Of a DNA stretch of 64,000 nucleotides, positions 11,252-23,700 are shown piece by piece. The translations under genes and the position numbers were made by a program. A model generated the notes under the pieces. That model saw nothing but the letters and a program-made list of their open reading frames with translations. It did not search any database and was not told where the DNA came from. Origin of the DNA: Epiperipatus broadwayi (Eukaryota; Onychophora; Udeonychophora; Euonychophora; Peripatidae); the NCBI GenBank assembly GCA_028023455.1, contig JAQFVV010012575.1:1420517-1484516 (forward strand), written 5' to 3'. Position 1 is the stretch's first letter; the number at the start of each line of letters is the position of its first letter.

Positions 11252-12935
11252 TTAATTTTTCTTATATTCATTATCTCTCTCTTGGCCTAAAATTTTTATT
11301 TTATTTATATCAAAATCAAATTTAAAATTACAATTCCTATCATGATCATAAAAAACAGATTCAGTATATAACTTGACTTCATTATTATTATCATTACATA
11401 TCTGTACATTTTTCAAAACTCTTTTATACAACAATTTATATATAAAAAAACAATTTATGTTCTTTAATTCTTTTCTCCATATTACATCTAGATTCTCCCA
11501 CATATAATAAGTTACACCCACAAAAATTCTATAAATTATATTACTCACATTATTTTTTTCTAACTTATCTTTTGAATTATTAACCATTCTATTTAAATTA
11601 CCCAATCCATAAAATGAAACATTATATATACTATTATAAACTTTTTTCATAAATTTTACTTGGTTATTATTATAAAAAGGCAAAGAAATCCACTTCTTAC
11701 TCTCAATTTTTTCATCACCAGTATTCCTATTAATTTTCTTACTAAATTGACAAACCACTTGATAAATTTCTTTTATATTATAACCCACACTTAATAATTC
11801 ACTTACATAATTTTCAATATTTTTATTTTTATCACATGCATATTTACACAAAATATTATTTCTATGTAAAAAAGACCTAAAACCAGCCATTTTATAATTA
11901 TGTGACACTTTAGATAAATATGGAATATACCCTCTCGTTTCAATAGGTTTAATAAACAATTTATAGTCAATCATATTATTGTTCCTTGAAATCATCAAAT
12001 CTAAATATTTAATACTGTTATTATATTCTTTCTCCGTAGTCCAGTTAAGACCTTTTAATTTATTATATTTATCAAAAATTTTATCAATCATTTCTGAAGA
12101 AGCACATACAAAAACATCATCCACATATCTTGTATATATCTTAATATTTCCCATAAATATAAATTTGTTTAAAATCTTTTCTTCATAATACGACAAAACA
12201 AAACTGCATAACTGTGCCACCATTGGTAATCCCATTGGCCATCCTTTACTCATCTTATAAAATTTACCATTAAAGGATGCAACAGTATTTTGTTCAATAC
12301 AATTTAAAGCCTTCATCAGAAAACATATTAATTGATTATCCACTTCGTTCTCCAATAAAGCTTGATGAATTATCTTAATTGATTCAACTCTATCAATATA
12401 TCCATACATCTCAGAAATATCCAATGACACTAAAACATCATCACAGTCCAAACTTAAATCTTTAATTTTTTCAACAAAATCAAATGATGACGTTACAGAA
12501 TATTTTCCAAATCCAAGTAAATCCTGTAAAATTTTAGCTATATATTTACTAGTCTTATACATAAAAGACCCTCCAAAATCCAAAATTATTCTAAGTGGAT
12601 AACCTTCTTTATGTAATGTTACATTAGCAAATACACATGGACAAATAGCACTTGAAGGATATAATGAATAGTTCACATTATCATTTATTCCTTTATTCTT
12701 TGCCTTTAATAAAATGTTATTAATAAATTTCATTCTTTCTGAATCAACTAATTATATTTATCAATCAATTCAAAATTTAATTTTTCCATTTTTAAAATTA
12801 CTCCTTGAACATATTCATTATTTTAAATCAAGCACATCTGTAAACCTTTGTCTTCCTTTAAGCAAATCAGTTTATCTTTCATTAATTGCCTTTTAAATAA
12901 TCCAATAACACTTTTCCATGAATTATCATATTTAT
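11252..12935 (-). pseudogene. Penelope-like element reverse transcriptase, decayed endonuclease
   Basis: The main open frame (12733-11252, 493 codons) is a Penelope-like (PLE) reverse transcriptase. Visible motifs are a fingers region LRIILDFGGSFMYKTSKYIAKIL (residues 48-70), motif A LVSLDISEMY with its Asp (101-110), motif B GWPMGLP (164-170), catalytic YVDDVF (203-208) and the family's downstream HNYKMAGFRSFLHRNNILC block. The C-terminus keeps only traces of the PLE GIY-YIG endonuclease: YYMWEN stands where YIGET is expected, followed by FKFDFDINKIKILGQE. Upstream on the same strand a different frame (about 12935-12820) encodes LMKDKLICLKEDKGL, the usual N-terminal 'K-x-DKG' block, separated by a frameshift and a stop near 12755. 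The open RT core suggests a fairly recent insertion, but the element is broken at both ends and unlikely to work. Confidence 0.85.
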
Positions 12936-15900
12936 TAAAATTTTGTAAATTAACATCCTATATATATATTGTGCCCTTTTCTATAGGTCAGTAATAGTTC
13001 ATAACAGTCAATTACTAAAAAATTTTAAATTTAGAATATGTTCTTTTAATATGGTAATTGTATTAAGTCAATTATATCTTTAAAGTACAATTTGAAGCTA
13101 AAGAGAATACGTAGTATATAAAATCATTTAAAAGTAGTTATGTAAAGTTTAAAATATTGTTTCATATGGTTGTAAAAGCTGGCCATATTAAATAACACAG
13201 CTATAAATAATTAAAAGTATATTTAAAAATTCGATTTTAATAGTTTAAAAACGTATAATTTAATAAATGCTATGTTTAAATTTGTAATCATATTTAAATA
13301 GTCAAAATTAATATAGTATATTTTAAAATAAACTTTATGATGGTGAAAATTATATCTAGTTCTATATTTTCTAAATTATTCTTCCAATTTTTTTATAATT
13401 ATTTTATATAATATAATAAGTGTATCAATTTTATAAATCTGGGCAGAGAAATAGATTGAAAATCGTCTGTCAAAGTTATTGATCATGTGACTTGTATATT
13501 ACATACGTTCACACACACGCGTGTTTGAATTAATAACAAAGTTTAAAATATTTTAAAAGTTATATTATAGAATTGGATAGAATTATTGCCTATCATAAAA
13601 GTAAATAGTAATAAATATTAAGTTAACTATCGTATGTAATGTTTTAAGTAATGTAATAAAGACGAATACAGATATAATAAAAATTAAATATTTTGTTTAA
13701 ATAAAAATAGCTAAATGGAATAGGTTATTAAGATTATTTTAAAAGTTATTTTAAATGTTTAAATAATTTTAATAAAATAATAATTGATTCAAAAGTAATA
13801 TTTTAAATAATATTTTTTAAATTTTATTATGTCATAATTTTTAATTTTGAAATTCAATTCTACTTGAAATTGGAAATATGTAAATTTGTTCTCAAGCTAA
13901 AGTAAGAATTAATCAATAGGAATAGGTATTCTTACAGACTATAAATATGAATTGCACGGGGGTATAGGGGGAGATTAATAATGTATTGAAACCGGAGAAA
14001 GGTAAATTATAACTATCAAAAAGATAGTATTTTTAAAATTATTATTTTAGTCAATTTTAGCGCTCTCTCATAATTTATTTGCAAAAACTAATTAATATTT
14101 TAAAAATAGCTTGCAAAAAAGAGAGTGTAAACTAAAAAATATTTTAATAATTTCGTTTAACATGCTTTGTTAAATTTTCTAAAGTTCCTTTATCAGTCGT
14201 ATTTTATCTAAAAGTTTAACCTAAACTTCGCAATAAAAAATGGATATACTGTGGAATAAAATGGATAGAAATTGTAATACTGTAAAAATGTTTGGAATAT
14301 TTATTGATACAGCTTTATTAATATTTCACTGAAGAACTGTTTTGGTACATAAAAAACCACAGCTTGGACATCATACGGAGTCTAATGAAAAAATTGGAGA
14401 TGCATTATTATGTATAAGCTTATTCAAGATTTATTTTTAAATGGTAATAAGATAATTATATATTGCATGAATTATTTTATATAATATGATATTCAAAGAG
14501 TAAAATGTTATATCCTTTCTAAAGGTAACATTTTTTAAAAAATATTTTCGAATGCAAAATTTAAGAAAGAACCCAGGAGATTATGTTATAGAAGCATTTT
14601 TGATATTAAAATATCCGTTCTTAGAATTATTTAAAATGTATTTGGAAAAGATTTGTTCAAAAGTACTTGAAGTTTTTATTTTAAAAGAGATTTATAAAAA
14701 ATACCAAACGAAAGTTTAAATGTATCAAGAAGGAAACATAGATAAAAAGTGAACACATAGATGAATAAAAAAATGGATCCATGGAAATACAAAAAGTACT
14801 TAAAAGTTTATCGAATATTTTTAAAGTTAAATTAGATGGATTGATGCATCAGATACGCAGAGAATATTGGTAGAGAAGATTAAGAAGCTTCACAGGATTA
14901 ATTAATATTATGATTTAATAATTATCATCTTAAATACTAAAACCAAGGATTATTTTCTATAAATTTTATTAAATGGATTAATAATTATTTTGTTTTAAAC
15001 TTTAACGTGCTTGGAGAAGAACATTTTTAAAACTCTAGAGAAAATAATAAGCATTTTGGACTTATCAGGAACTATCGTCAAGAAAATATGTAATTATAGT
15101 TTTGATTCTTTTTATTTTGTTAACCTAGTTTAAATCTAAATTTTTATATAAGATTAGGAAAAACATAAAAACATTAATTTATTAATATTAAAATTTTATA
15201 ATATAACAATCTAATAATTTAGCTAAAAATATTTTAATATAAAGTGTATGGGTGTGAATTTTTTATATCTGCAATGCTCAAGTGAATTAAAAAAAGCCTA
15301 CTGAACACGATGACTAGATAAAGGTTATTGGTAATAATAATAACTATTGATAATTTATAATGTATATTTTTTTTTGTTTTCTTTAGATCATCCATAAATT
15401 GGAAGAATGAAGTGTAAAAGTTTATACTTATATGTATCACATTTCATACAACATTTTAAAAAACATTATGAGATAGGATTGATTTGAAAATATGCATACG
15501 ACAATTTTTTTTTATTAGTGATATAATCCAACATAACAAATAATTATGTGATTCTTTTAAAATTTTCATGTTAGGATATTCAAATATTGTCTGATTAGAT
15601 TATATATGATTAAGCATACAGAATGATTGTTTTAAATTTATTAATGAATTTTATTTATTGTTTTGTAAATGCAGATAGTTATTTATCGATGTAAGATGTA
15701 GAAAAATCTTGAGAAATAATGTTGAGATAGTGGCTTGGAAGTACTTAGTGAACAGGAAACCAAGATGATGTTTTAAGAAATAGGATGTTATAAGAAATGG
15801 AAATAATATTTAGTCTTTATGTGAATATCAGCATAGTTAACAAAGCCCTATGACTGATACACATTTTATTGGACAGTGTTTATATTTCTTTAAATATTTG

Positions 15901-17640
15901 ATGTTCTAATAAAGCAGAAGAAATAGCTTTAACATCGTCCCTGTACTAGAGGATATTAGGCAGGTAAATGTCATACCTCTTTGCACTGTACCATGATTTT
16001 GAGATATGTTAAGAGTAATACTCTAGCTTTCTTCCTTAATCCTATGCATCTGTTTTCGCTATCTTTATTTCATGTAACTGCATCGTTCAGTAAGATATGT
16101 TTAAGAGAAATGATAAATAATTTAGAACTAAGGTTATGCTATCGTTTTTGTATAAGATTAGTTTATTTGCTTATAAGGAGCAGAATATTATAACTTAAAA
16201 TTGAAGATCCAAAGTATCCTAAGGAAAGAAAAGAATCATAGAATATATTTTGAATTTTATTTCGGAAATGAAATATAAACTTTTTTAAAATAAAATATCT
16301 AAACAAAGATATTTTCTTTAAAGTGATAATAATTTTAAATGCTTTAGTATTATTTTTTTTTAAGAGAAAATAAGTATTGCATATTTTTAAAATACAATAG
16401 TACAAAGTAAATTATGTAAACAATATGCATAGTATATTTTTTTTGTTTATTGATTAACAGAAATATATTGATGATTACACTTATATCATACTAAAGTAAG
16501 GCTTAAAGAAGAATATATTATGATTAGTAAACATTGTGTGATAAATACTAAAATCTAGTACTGAATTTTGGATAATATTTTGTGTAACATCTTTGACTTT
16601 GCAAGATGAAATTTTTTTTAATATTTTGAGAAGTCCATACTCATTATAAAATTTTGTTTTCTATAGAATGTTTTCTAAGTATGAATTTTTTAAAATAAGA
16701 TAGTTTAATAATATTAAGGATAAAATGCTGTTGCTAATAAAGTAGATAAATATATTTGTAATAAGTTAACCATAATGAGAAACCAAATAGTAACATTTTT
16801 TTTTTAATTTTGTCCTAAATCTAAATAAAGATGTAATTGAAATATAAATTTTTTTTTTTTTTATAACCCGGTAGATCAAACTGTAAAGTAAAAAGGTTAA
16901 GGATATCCACTGTAAATAGTGTAAATAAATTGTTTATTTATTTGTTGTTAGTAATAAACTTTGTTAAATTTTGTTATTTCAAAAATTTTGTGTCCGAGTT
17001 ATTTATTTCTCCACATGGCTGCATGAAAACATGATATATGCATAATAATTGAAACAAATATATAATTTTGCACAAAAGATAAATAGAGAATTATTTTAAG
17101 AATTTTAAATATTTTATTGGTATTCATTATAATTAAATAATCATAATCTTACATTATTTTATTGGTCATAAATCAGTTATCACAATATTATATTAAATTA
17201 TATGCTATCAGTTGCCACACATATTTTGTTTGTCAGATTATTAAAATGCTACCACGTATTTATTATATCATTACATGAAGATATAAGATCATATTATATT
17301 ATTTCATTATTTTATTATGGTAATAAAATTATAGTAAAAAGAAAAGATACACAGAATTAGTTAAACAATGAAGAATATTATTACTGTTATTTATTATCAT
17401 TAGTTTCAGTGTAGTAGATTATGACATAAAATCCCTTCTCATATTTTACTACCGTATTTTAAAATTAACTTAGAATAAACTTTATGAACTTGAGATTATT
17501 TTATTGAGCTAGATTATTACAAATAGAAGATTAAGATTTAATTATTAACTTAGTCTTAGTGAGTAGAAGTTATTAAAGTTGTAAGAATACTATGAGTTTG
17601 TTATTTGAAATAGTAATAAGGGGGGATAGTGTTCTTATGC
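12936..17640. other. AT-rich gene-free stretch
   Basis: I see no gene. The few short open frames are compositional. No tRNA-like or hammerhead-like motif was found on either strand. Confidence 0.5.
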
Positions 17641-17676
17641 CATTGAGGTAATATCCTGTGGGATATTGGCTCAATG
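17641..17676 (+). repeat. Conserved hairpin, copy 1
   Basis: CATTGAG and CTCAATG flank ATATCC/GGATAT, giving a 36-nt stem-loop. A second copy is at 28635-28668 in a similar context (a preceding 'atgccattgagg', and (TA)n about 200-250 bp downstream). It may belong to a dispersed element that is otherwise too diverged to delimit. Confidence 0.5.
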
Positions 17677-17903
17677 TAATCTATCTTGTCACCTGTATTT
17701 TCACTTCAAGTCTCATGAAAATATTAAATATTTATTTAATTTATTTTTATAAACTGAACCTTATTCGTATTTTAAATTTGAGCTAGTGAAATATTTTAAT
17801 TTTAATGCTGAATATTTTAGTTATTAATTATTAACTGAGATAGAACTCGTTTTATTTCATATCATATATTATCTGTAAGTGAAGATGCACGAGAGCAAGG
17901 TTA

Positions 17904-17905
<2 letters not shown>

Positions 17906-17963
<58 letters not shown>
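17906..17963. repeat. (TA)n microsatellite
   Basis: Uninterrupted alternating AT/TA for about 58 bp. Confidence 0.95.
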
Positions 17964-17967
<4 letters not shown>

Positions 17968-18175
17968 GCATTAAAACAAACTGTTTTTCTACAAACATGA
18001 AATTACACCATTAGTTTACAGCACTATGTATTATTTATATCAAAACAATATTAAAAATATTATGTACTTGCAACTGATAGAAAATATTGCCCATTGCAAC
18101 TTCATATAAAATTACAATTGGCTAGATTTTAAACCCTCTGTGTTACTCATATATGCATTGAGTGTTCCATCACCA

Positions 18176-18295
18176 GATTTTCAATGAAATGGACAGCTGA
18201 AGAGTTGTGGGGAGAAGTGGTTTGAGGCCTGTTCATTAAAGTATGAAGATTGGCTATCTTAATATAAGCTGAGTTTTGGTTGTGTATATATATAT
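18176..18295 (-). mobile_element. Retrozyme family X, copy X3, first half
   Basis: Minus-orientation X sequence: 'catcaccagattttcaatga', 'gcctgttcattaaagtatgaagattggctatcttaatataa' landmarks in family order. It breaks off in the internal TA microsatellite at about 18295, exactly where F1 begins. The remaining half resumes at about 20566. Confidence 0.75.
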
Positions 18296-18379
18296 GTCAA
18301 CAGATGGCGTTCTACCAAAAACACCATCAAGCGTTTGTTTGCATAAACGTCAGAGCATGCATTCACTATCTCTAACTTT

Positions 18380-18439
18380 AATTCCACTTTCAGATCATGA
18401 TTTCAAGCTATTTGCTATCGTCAGTGAAAGACAGGAATT
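18380..18439 (-). ncRNA. Hammerhead ribozyme, F1 unit A
   Basis: Minus-strand copy of the motif described at 19499: CTGACGA core, GAAA, ATCATGAT stem III and fully paired stem I (AATTCC with GGAATT outside, six pairs inside). Confidence 0.85.
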
Positions 18440-18778
18440 TTAGAAACTAGATCTAAACACAAACTCTGAGCATTTATGAAACAGTTTCTATTCAGCTTGC
18501 AAGCATGAATCTTTTAGACACGTAATGTCTTCAAACTCAGCATAGCAAGCCAGATAGCTACATGGGTCTGATCTCAGTTCAGCATCACCACATAGTAGAA
18601 GCCTCTGCAATATATATCATTGCTAGAAAGACCTCAAAGGTACATTTATGAAAAACAAAAAACAAGTTAAAAACTTGCTAACGCTTGTATTTATGTCAAC
18701 AGATGGCGTTCTACCAAAAACACCATCAAGCGTTTGTTTACATAAACGTCAGAGCATGCATTCACTATCTCTAACTTT

Positions 18779-18838
18779 AATTCCACTTTCAGATCATGAT
18801 TTCAAGCTATTTGCTATCGTCAGTGAAAGACAGGAATT
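18779..18838 (-). ncRNA. Hammerhead ribozyme, F1 unit B
   Basis: Same sequence as unit A, 399 bp further on, with core and helices intact. Confidence 0.85.
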
Positions 18839-19177
18839 TTAGAAACTAGATCTAAACACAAACTCTGAGCATTTATGAAACAGTTTCTATTCAGCTTGCA
18901 AGCGTGAATCTTTTAGACACGTAATGTCTTCAAACTCAGCATAGCAAGCCAGATAGCTACATGGGTCTGATCTCAGTTCAGCATCACCACATAGTAGAAG
19001 CCTCTGCAATATATATCATTGCTAGAAAGACCTCAAAGGTACATTTATGAAAAACAAAAAACAAGTTAAAAACTTGCTAACGCTTGTATTTATGTCAACA
19101 GATGGTGTTCTACCAAAAACACCGTCAAGCATTTGTTTACATAAACGTCAGAGCATGCATTCACTATCTCTAACTTT

Positions 19178-19237
19178 CATTCCACTTTCAGATCATGATT
19201 TCAAGCTATTTTCTATCGTCAGTGAAAGACAGAAATT
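19178..19237 (-). ncRNA. Hammerhead ribozyme, F1 unit C (weakened)
   Basis: The core CTGACGA and GAAA are present. One stem II pair is lost (AGC became AGA) and the outer stem I helix has mismatches (CATTCC with GAAATT). It is probably a slow or dead copy. Confidence 0.75.
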
Positions 19238-19498
19238 TTAAACTAGATCTAAACACAAACTGTGAGCATTTATGAAACAGTTTCTATTTAGCTTGCAAGC
19301 GTGAATCTTTTAGACACATAATGTCTTCAAACTCAGCATAGCAAGCCAAATCTGGCTTGCTATGCTGAGTTTGAAGACATTACGCTTGCAATCTATGCTG
19401 AGTTTGAAGACATTATGTGTCTAAAAGATTCACGCTTGCAAGCTGAATAGAAACTGTTTCATAAATGCTCAGAGTTTGTGTTTAGATCTAGTTTCTAA

Positions 19499-19558
19499 AA
19501 TTCCTGTCTTTCACTGACGATAGCAAATAGCTTGAAATCATGATCTGAAAGTGGAATT
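19499..19558 (+). ncRNA. Type I hammerhead ribozyme, F1 unit D (reference copy)
   Basis: CTGACGA at 19514-19520 and GAAA at 19534-19537 enclose stem II (AGC/GCT, with one U-U next to the core). Stem III is the palindrome ATCATGAT (19537-19544), and cleavage is predicted after C19545 (triplet AUC). Stem I pairs 19508-19513 with 19546-19551 (6 bp) and 19499-19504 with 19553-19558 (6 bp), separated by an internal loop of 3 nt against 1 nt. All universally required hammerhead core bases are present. The ultrashort palindromic stem III suggests action as a dimer, as described for newt satellite hammerheads. Confidence 0.9.
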
Positions 19559-19897
19559 AAAGTTAGAGATAGTGAATGCATGCTCTGACGTTTATGTAAA
19601 CAAACGCTTGACGGTGTTTTTGGTAGAACGCCATCTGTTGACATAAATACAAGCGTTAGCAAGTTTTTAACTTGTTTTTTGTTTTTCATAAATGTACCTT
19701 TGAGGTCTTTCTAGCAATGATATATATTGCAGAGGCTTCTACTATGTGGTGATGCTGAACTAAGATCAGACCCATGTAGCTATCTGGCTTGCTATGCTGA
19801 GTTTAAAGACATTATGTGTCTAAAAGATTCACGCTTGCAAGCTGAATAGAAACTGTTTCATAAATGCTCAGAGTTTGTGTTTAGATCTAGTTTCTAA

Positions 19898-19957
19898 AAT
19901 ACCTGTCTTTCACTGATGATAGCAAATAGCTTGAAATCATGATCTGAAAGTGGAATT
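19898..19957 (+). ncRNA. Hammerhead ribozyme, F1 unit E
   Basis: The core reads CTGATGA (19913-19919). The variable position changed C to T, which the consensus allows. One mismatch lies in the outer stem I helix; otherwise it is as unit D. Confidence 0.86.
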
Positions 19958-20088
19958 AAAGTTAGAGATAGTGAATGCATGCTCTGACGTTTATGTAAAC
20001 AAACGCTTGACGGTGTTTTTGGTAGAACGCCATCTGTTGACATAAATACAAGCGTTAGCAAGTTTTTAACTTGTTTTTTGTTTTTCAT

Positions 20089-20565
20089 ATATATATATCA
20101 TCATTATCAACCATTATCAATCCACTGCAGGATGAAGGTCTCTCCAAGTTTAATCCATCTTCTCCAATCTTCAGCATCTCTTCTCCACATCACCCCTGCA
20201 CACCTTCTTATTTCATCCATCCATCTCACATGTGGTCTCTTTCTGGGTCTTTTACAATCTCTTGGAATCCAGTTTAAAATTTCAATTGTCCATCTATTAT
20301 CATCTATTATCATCTCTTCTAGCAATATGACCAGCCCAACTCCACTTCAATCTTTTAATTTTTTCAATGAAGTCAGTAACACCTGTTTGTTCTCTTACCC
20401 ATACATTGCGTTTTCAATCTCTTCATGTTACTCCCAACCTACATCTCTCCATACTTCTTTGAGTGGTCTGAAGTCTCTGTATTGCTCTTCTATTAAGTGT
20501 CCAAGTCTCAGATCCATAAGTAAGAACTGGTAAAACACATTTGTTAAAAACCTTCCTTTTCAAAC
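20089..20565 (-). pseudogene. RTE-type LINE 3' end
   Basis: On the minus strand the sequence reads through the C-terminus of an RTE-clade protein: LTYGSETWTLN, RSMERCRLGVT, then NRWTIEILNWIPRDCKRP, RKRPHVRWMDEIRRCAG and DWRRWIKLGETFILQWID at the stop (frame 20325-20107). The WIPRD.KRP...RW.DEI...AG signature is characteristic of RTE elements. The 3' tail just after the stop is made of ATGATG-like repeats, also usual for RTE. The copy is 5'-truncated near 20565. It abuts F1 at the TA tract and lies inside the split X3 copy. Confidence 0.85.
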
Positions 20566-20740
20566 ACATATGTGGCCATGATAATCTGGACCAACTGACA
20601 AGTGCTGGTTTATCATGAAATATGTATATTGGTGAATATTTATCTTTTTGACATGTGTGTGATCAAGTGTATCAGCATTAAGACATAGCATGGATGGTTG
20701 ATGATCATATGAAAGTCTGAGTTTAAATCCCCTCTCTATA
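20566..20740 (+). mobile_element. Retrozyme family X, copy X3, second half
   Basis: It continues the X sequence interrupted at 18295: 'ataatctggaccaactga', 'atattggtgaatatttatc' and 'gaaagtctgagtttaaatccc' in family order. The insertion of F1 plus the RTE tail therefore post-dates X3. Confidence 0.78.
20580..20640 (+). ncRNA. Hammerhead ribozyme, mutated core (X3)
   Basis: The CTGATGA box has become CTGACAA, losing the invariant G. GAAA and the stem I partners are retained. It is probably inactive. Confidence 0.65.
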
Positions 20741-20744
20741 TATA

Positions 20745-23700
20745 ATGAAGATGATAAAAAAAATTAAATTTTAAAATTGACTTAAAAATAAATAGTCAAA
20801 TAAAAACCAAACAATTTACTTCAAAACTAAGTCAACTTTTTTTCACCATGCTGAAATCAGGGTTTTAATCTATTGTGTGCTTGAATTATATATTGCTAAG
20901 TGTATTATTATACAAACCTATTTATTCTGTAACAGGAGAGAGATAGAATCTCATTTTTAACCACTTGCAATTAGAAATACATAGTAAGTTTCGAATTTGA
21001 TGAAATAAATCGTCTATTATTTATATAGCTCAGAACATGATGACATATTTGTTAATTGCTATTAATTTTGAAAAAAGATTGCATTAAGTAAGTGAAACTT
21101 GGTGTATGAAAGAAATAACACGTAACATATTTTTTCATATTAAATTTATTTACAGAATTTAATTGAGTAATAAAATAAGTTTAAGAAAAAATAAAATAAA
21201 TTGCTTTGTTATATATCTATATCTATTAATAATTATTAAAGCAGGACTATGTTTGGGAAGAAGAAAAAAGCAAAAACAATATTTGGAAAAAGTACACCCC
21301 ATCTCCAAATAGACTTCTAAATCCTGTTTATGTATATCAATTAACATTGGCTTATTTTAATAAGCAGTTTAGTACATTAGTTAAATAACTCGCTTAATAC
21401 TAAATTTATTTATTACTTTGATATTTCAATTGCACATGAATTCGTTATGTAATTAACTTTACAATTGTTATTGTTGTTGTTATTGTTGTTGATATTATCA
21501 TTATTAAATGTAGGTCCTATTTATTTGATCCCACATATGAACTAGACTGTTTATTGTAAATTGATTTCTAAATTTAAAATGAGATTATTATTTCTATCTT
21601 GCATGAATGAATTTCATGCTTTGTTTAAATATCATATTGCAGAATATCTAAAATATGTCTATTCTTTCAATTAAAATATTAATTTATTGGTTATCATTAT
21701 TAGATTGAGCGATTACGAAAATAATTTTTAACTGACAAAATTGTTTATGTCGAAAGTCAAATCTCGGTGAAGACAATTCATTTTTAAAATATCTAATAAG
21801 TTTTAAATATATTCATTCATACATTCATAGCATATAAAACTAGTTGCTTATAATTCAGTAGAGTTCATTATTCTCGCTTTATATATACAGTGAGATTCTC
21901 TAATTGCGTATATCTGTAATGATTGAATGAATCTGTTTTTTTTTTCTAATTTTCTAAATCCTCATTTAAACTGTATATCTATTTATCAGATTGGAATCAG
22001 TTCTGTTGATTCCTAATTTGAAGTAAACGTTAGTAAAAATAAAAATGCTGAAATAACAGAAGCATCGCTTGATTAAATTGTCCTTTATTCTCAAGTCTTT
22101 AACTATTTATAAATCACAAAAACATATTAAACATTAAAGAACAATCTCTCCCTTAAGGTAAACTTTATTATCGCGGTTTGAGAAAAGTTAATAAGTTTAA
22201 TAGCTTTCAAAATTTTCTGCAGAAAAATAAATCTTGAAGAAATTCACGTAGAGCTGAGTTTTTATATTTAAAACAAAATATAATTATGAACGTACATACA
22301 ATAGAAAGTTATAGGATTATAAAGAAGGCCTTTCACAAAAGTCAATTAATTTTTAATGTGGGTAAACTGCTAATACAAATGTGTATATATATAATTAACG
22401 ATGAAGAAGATAAGCATAAATTCATATTATTTGAATGTAGAAATAAAATAATAAAAAATGTACATAATACTATATTTATACAATATTAATATAGATGTTC
22501 TCATAATTATTACTCGATTTTATAATATTTTTAAAACAACAGACAGATGAAACAATAATATATGTATATTGCAAATAATATGTATATTTTAAATAATCTT
22601 CAAGGCCAATCACAAGAGTTGGTGGAAAGTTAACTCATTAATGATTATGACTCTAAAGACAGTCATCTAATCTTGATAAGAGTGATTTTTTATTGATTAT
22701 GGAAAAAAGTTTTAGCAAAGAAGATACCTTAATATTCCGGAATCCATGCTAGATATTAAAAGGAATCTTTGTAAACTTTTATTGTTCTATTATAATTTGT
22801 AAGCCTTTTAATATTTTGCAAGTTGAAGCAAACACTCCATACAGAGGTTTAATTAGTATTTTAATTAAATATGTGTATTCATATTAACAAAATCATATTT
22901 TTTAAAATTAAGTTTGCATGTCATAAAATCAAAAATGAAGATTTCAAAATAAAATGCTGTATTAACTGCATGTAAGATGTAATGGTATCAATTCAAATAA
23001 GGTGACTGATAAAGAATCAATAATTTGTCAAACATATTCATGGCCACTAAGGGCACATGCATCAGTGAAGAGTAATATATTAATCTTTAACAGTCACAGT
23101 CTTAAGTAAATAAACTGTTTATATAAAAGATAATCAAAGATTTACTATTTCTTAAAATTTAGCAGTTTCAAATTTTTATACTTCTTAGTTTTTGTTCAAT
23201 ACATTTATTGGCAAATAAACGCTGGAGACAAAGTTTTTGTAGAAGAGGGAGTGCTGCCTTTACTTAAGGTAAATAAAATTTGTAGGAGAGGTAGGGAAAA
23301 TAATCGTTTTTACTTAAGGTGAAAATTTGTTTGATTCTAATTTGAACAATATACATGATAATGGTAATTAAATTTGTCATACAATTAGCAGTAATACAAA
23401 TATTATGAATTGTACTAACAATATTAATTAGATAAATATGATATTTATATAATTTTGGTCAAGCTATACAATAATGATAACAATTATTATTATAATTCAA
23501 ATAAAAACAATAGTTATGATAAGAACCATATATGAGTTATTTTAAGCATTGGTTAACAATTAATTTCTAAGATAAAATTATATCTATTGATGTTGGATAT
23601 TGCAATAGAGGACCATTAAGATTGGATAGTAAGAGCTGAGGCTTTAGAATAACTGATTTGATTGTTATATTAAAAGTGTAGTAATAATAACATGTTTTTA

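Larger units (their letters stand above)
18296..20088. mobile_element. Retrozyme family F1, tandem-inverted array
   Basis: The unit is 399 bp. Identical landmarks (GTCAACAGATGG) start at 18296, 18695 and 19094, and the inverted counterpart ends at 19642 and 20041. So three direct units (the third partial) meet two inverted ones at about 19340-19395, where a short local duplication marks the turn. The outer ends lie inside (TA)n on both sides. Each unit carries a hammerhead on the strand opposite to the left arm's plus reading. The conserved 64-residue frames MKNKKQVKNLL... are translated repeat, not protein genes. Arrays of ~400-bp units with type I hammerheads are typical of animal retrozymes, noncoding retroelements thought to move through circular RNA with PLE help. 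Confidence 0.88.

Noticed and set aside
18648-20088. Four near-identical 64-residue open frames (MKNKKQVKNLLTL...) as a small protein family
   Set aside because: They are translations of the F1 repeat unit, lie antisense to the ribozyme and recur only because the DNA is repeated. There is no domain, and the frame is not conserved in F2.
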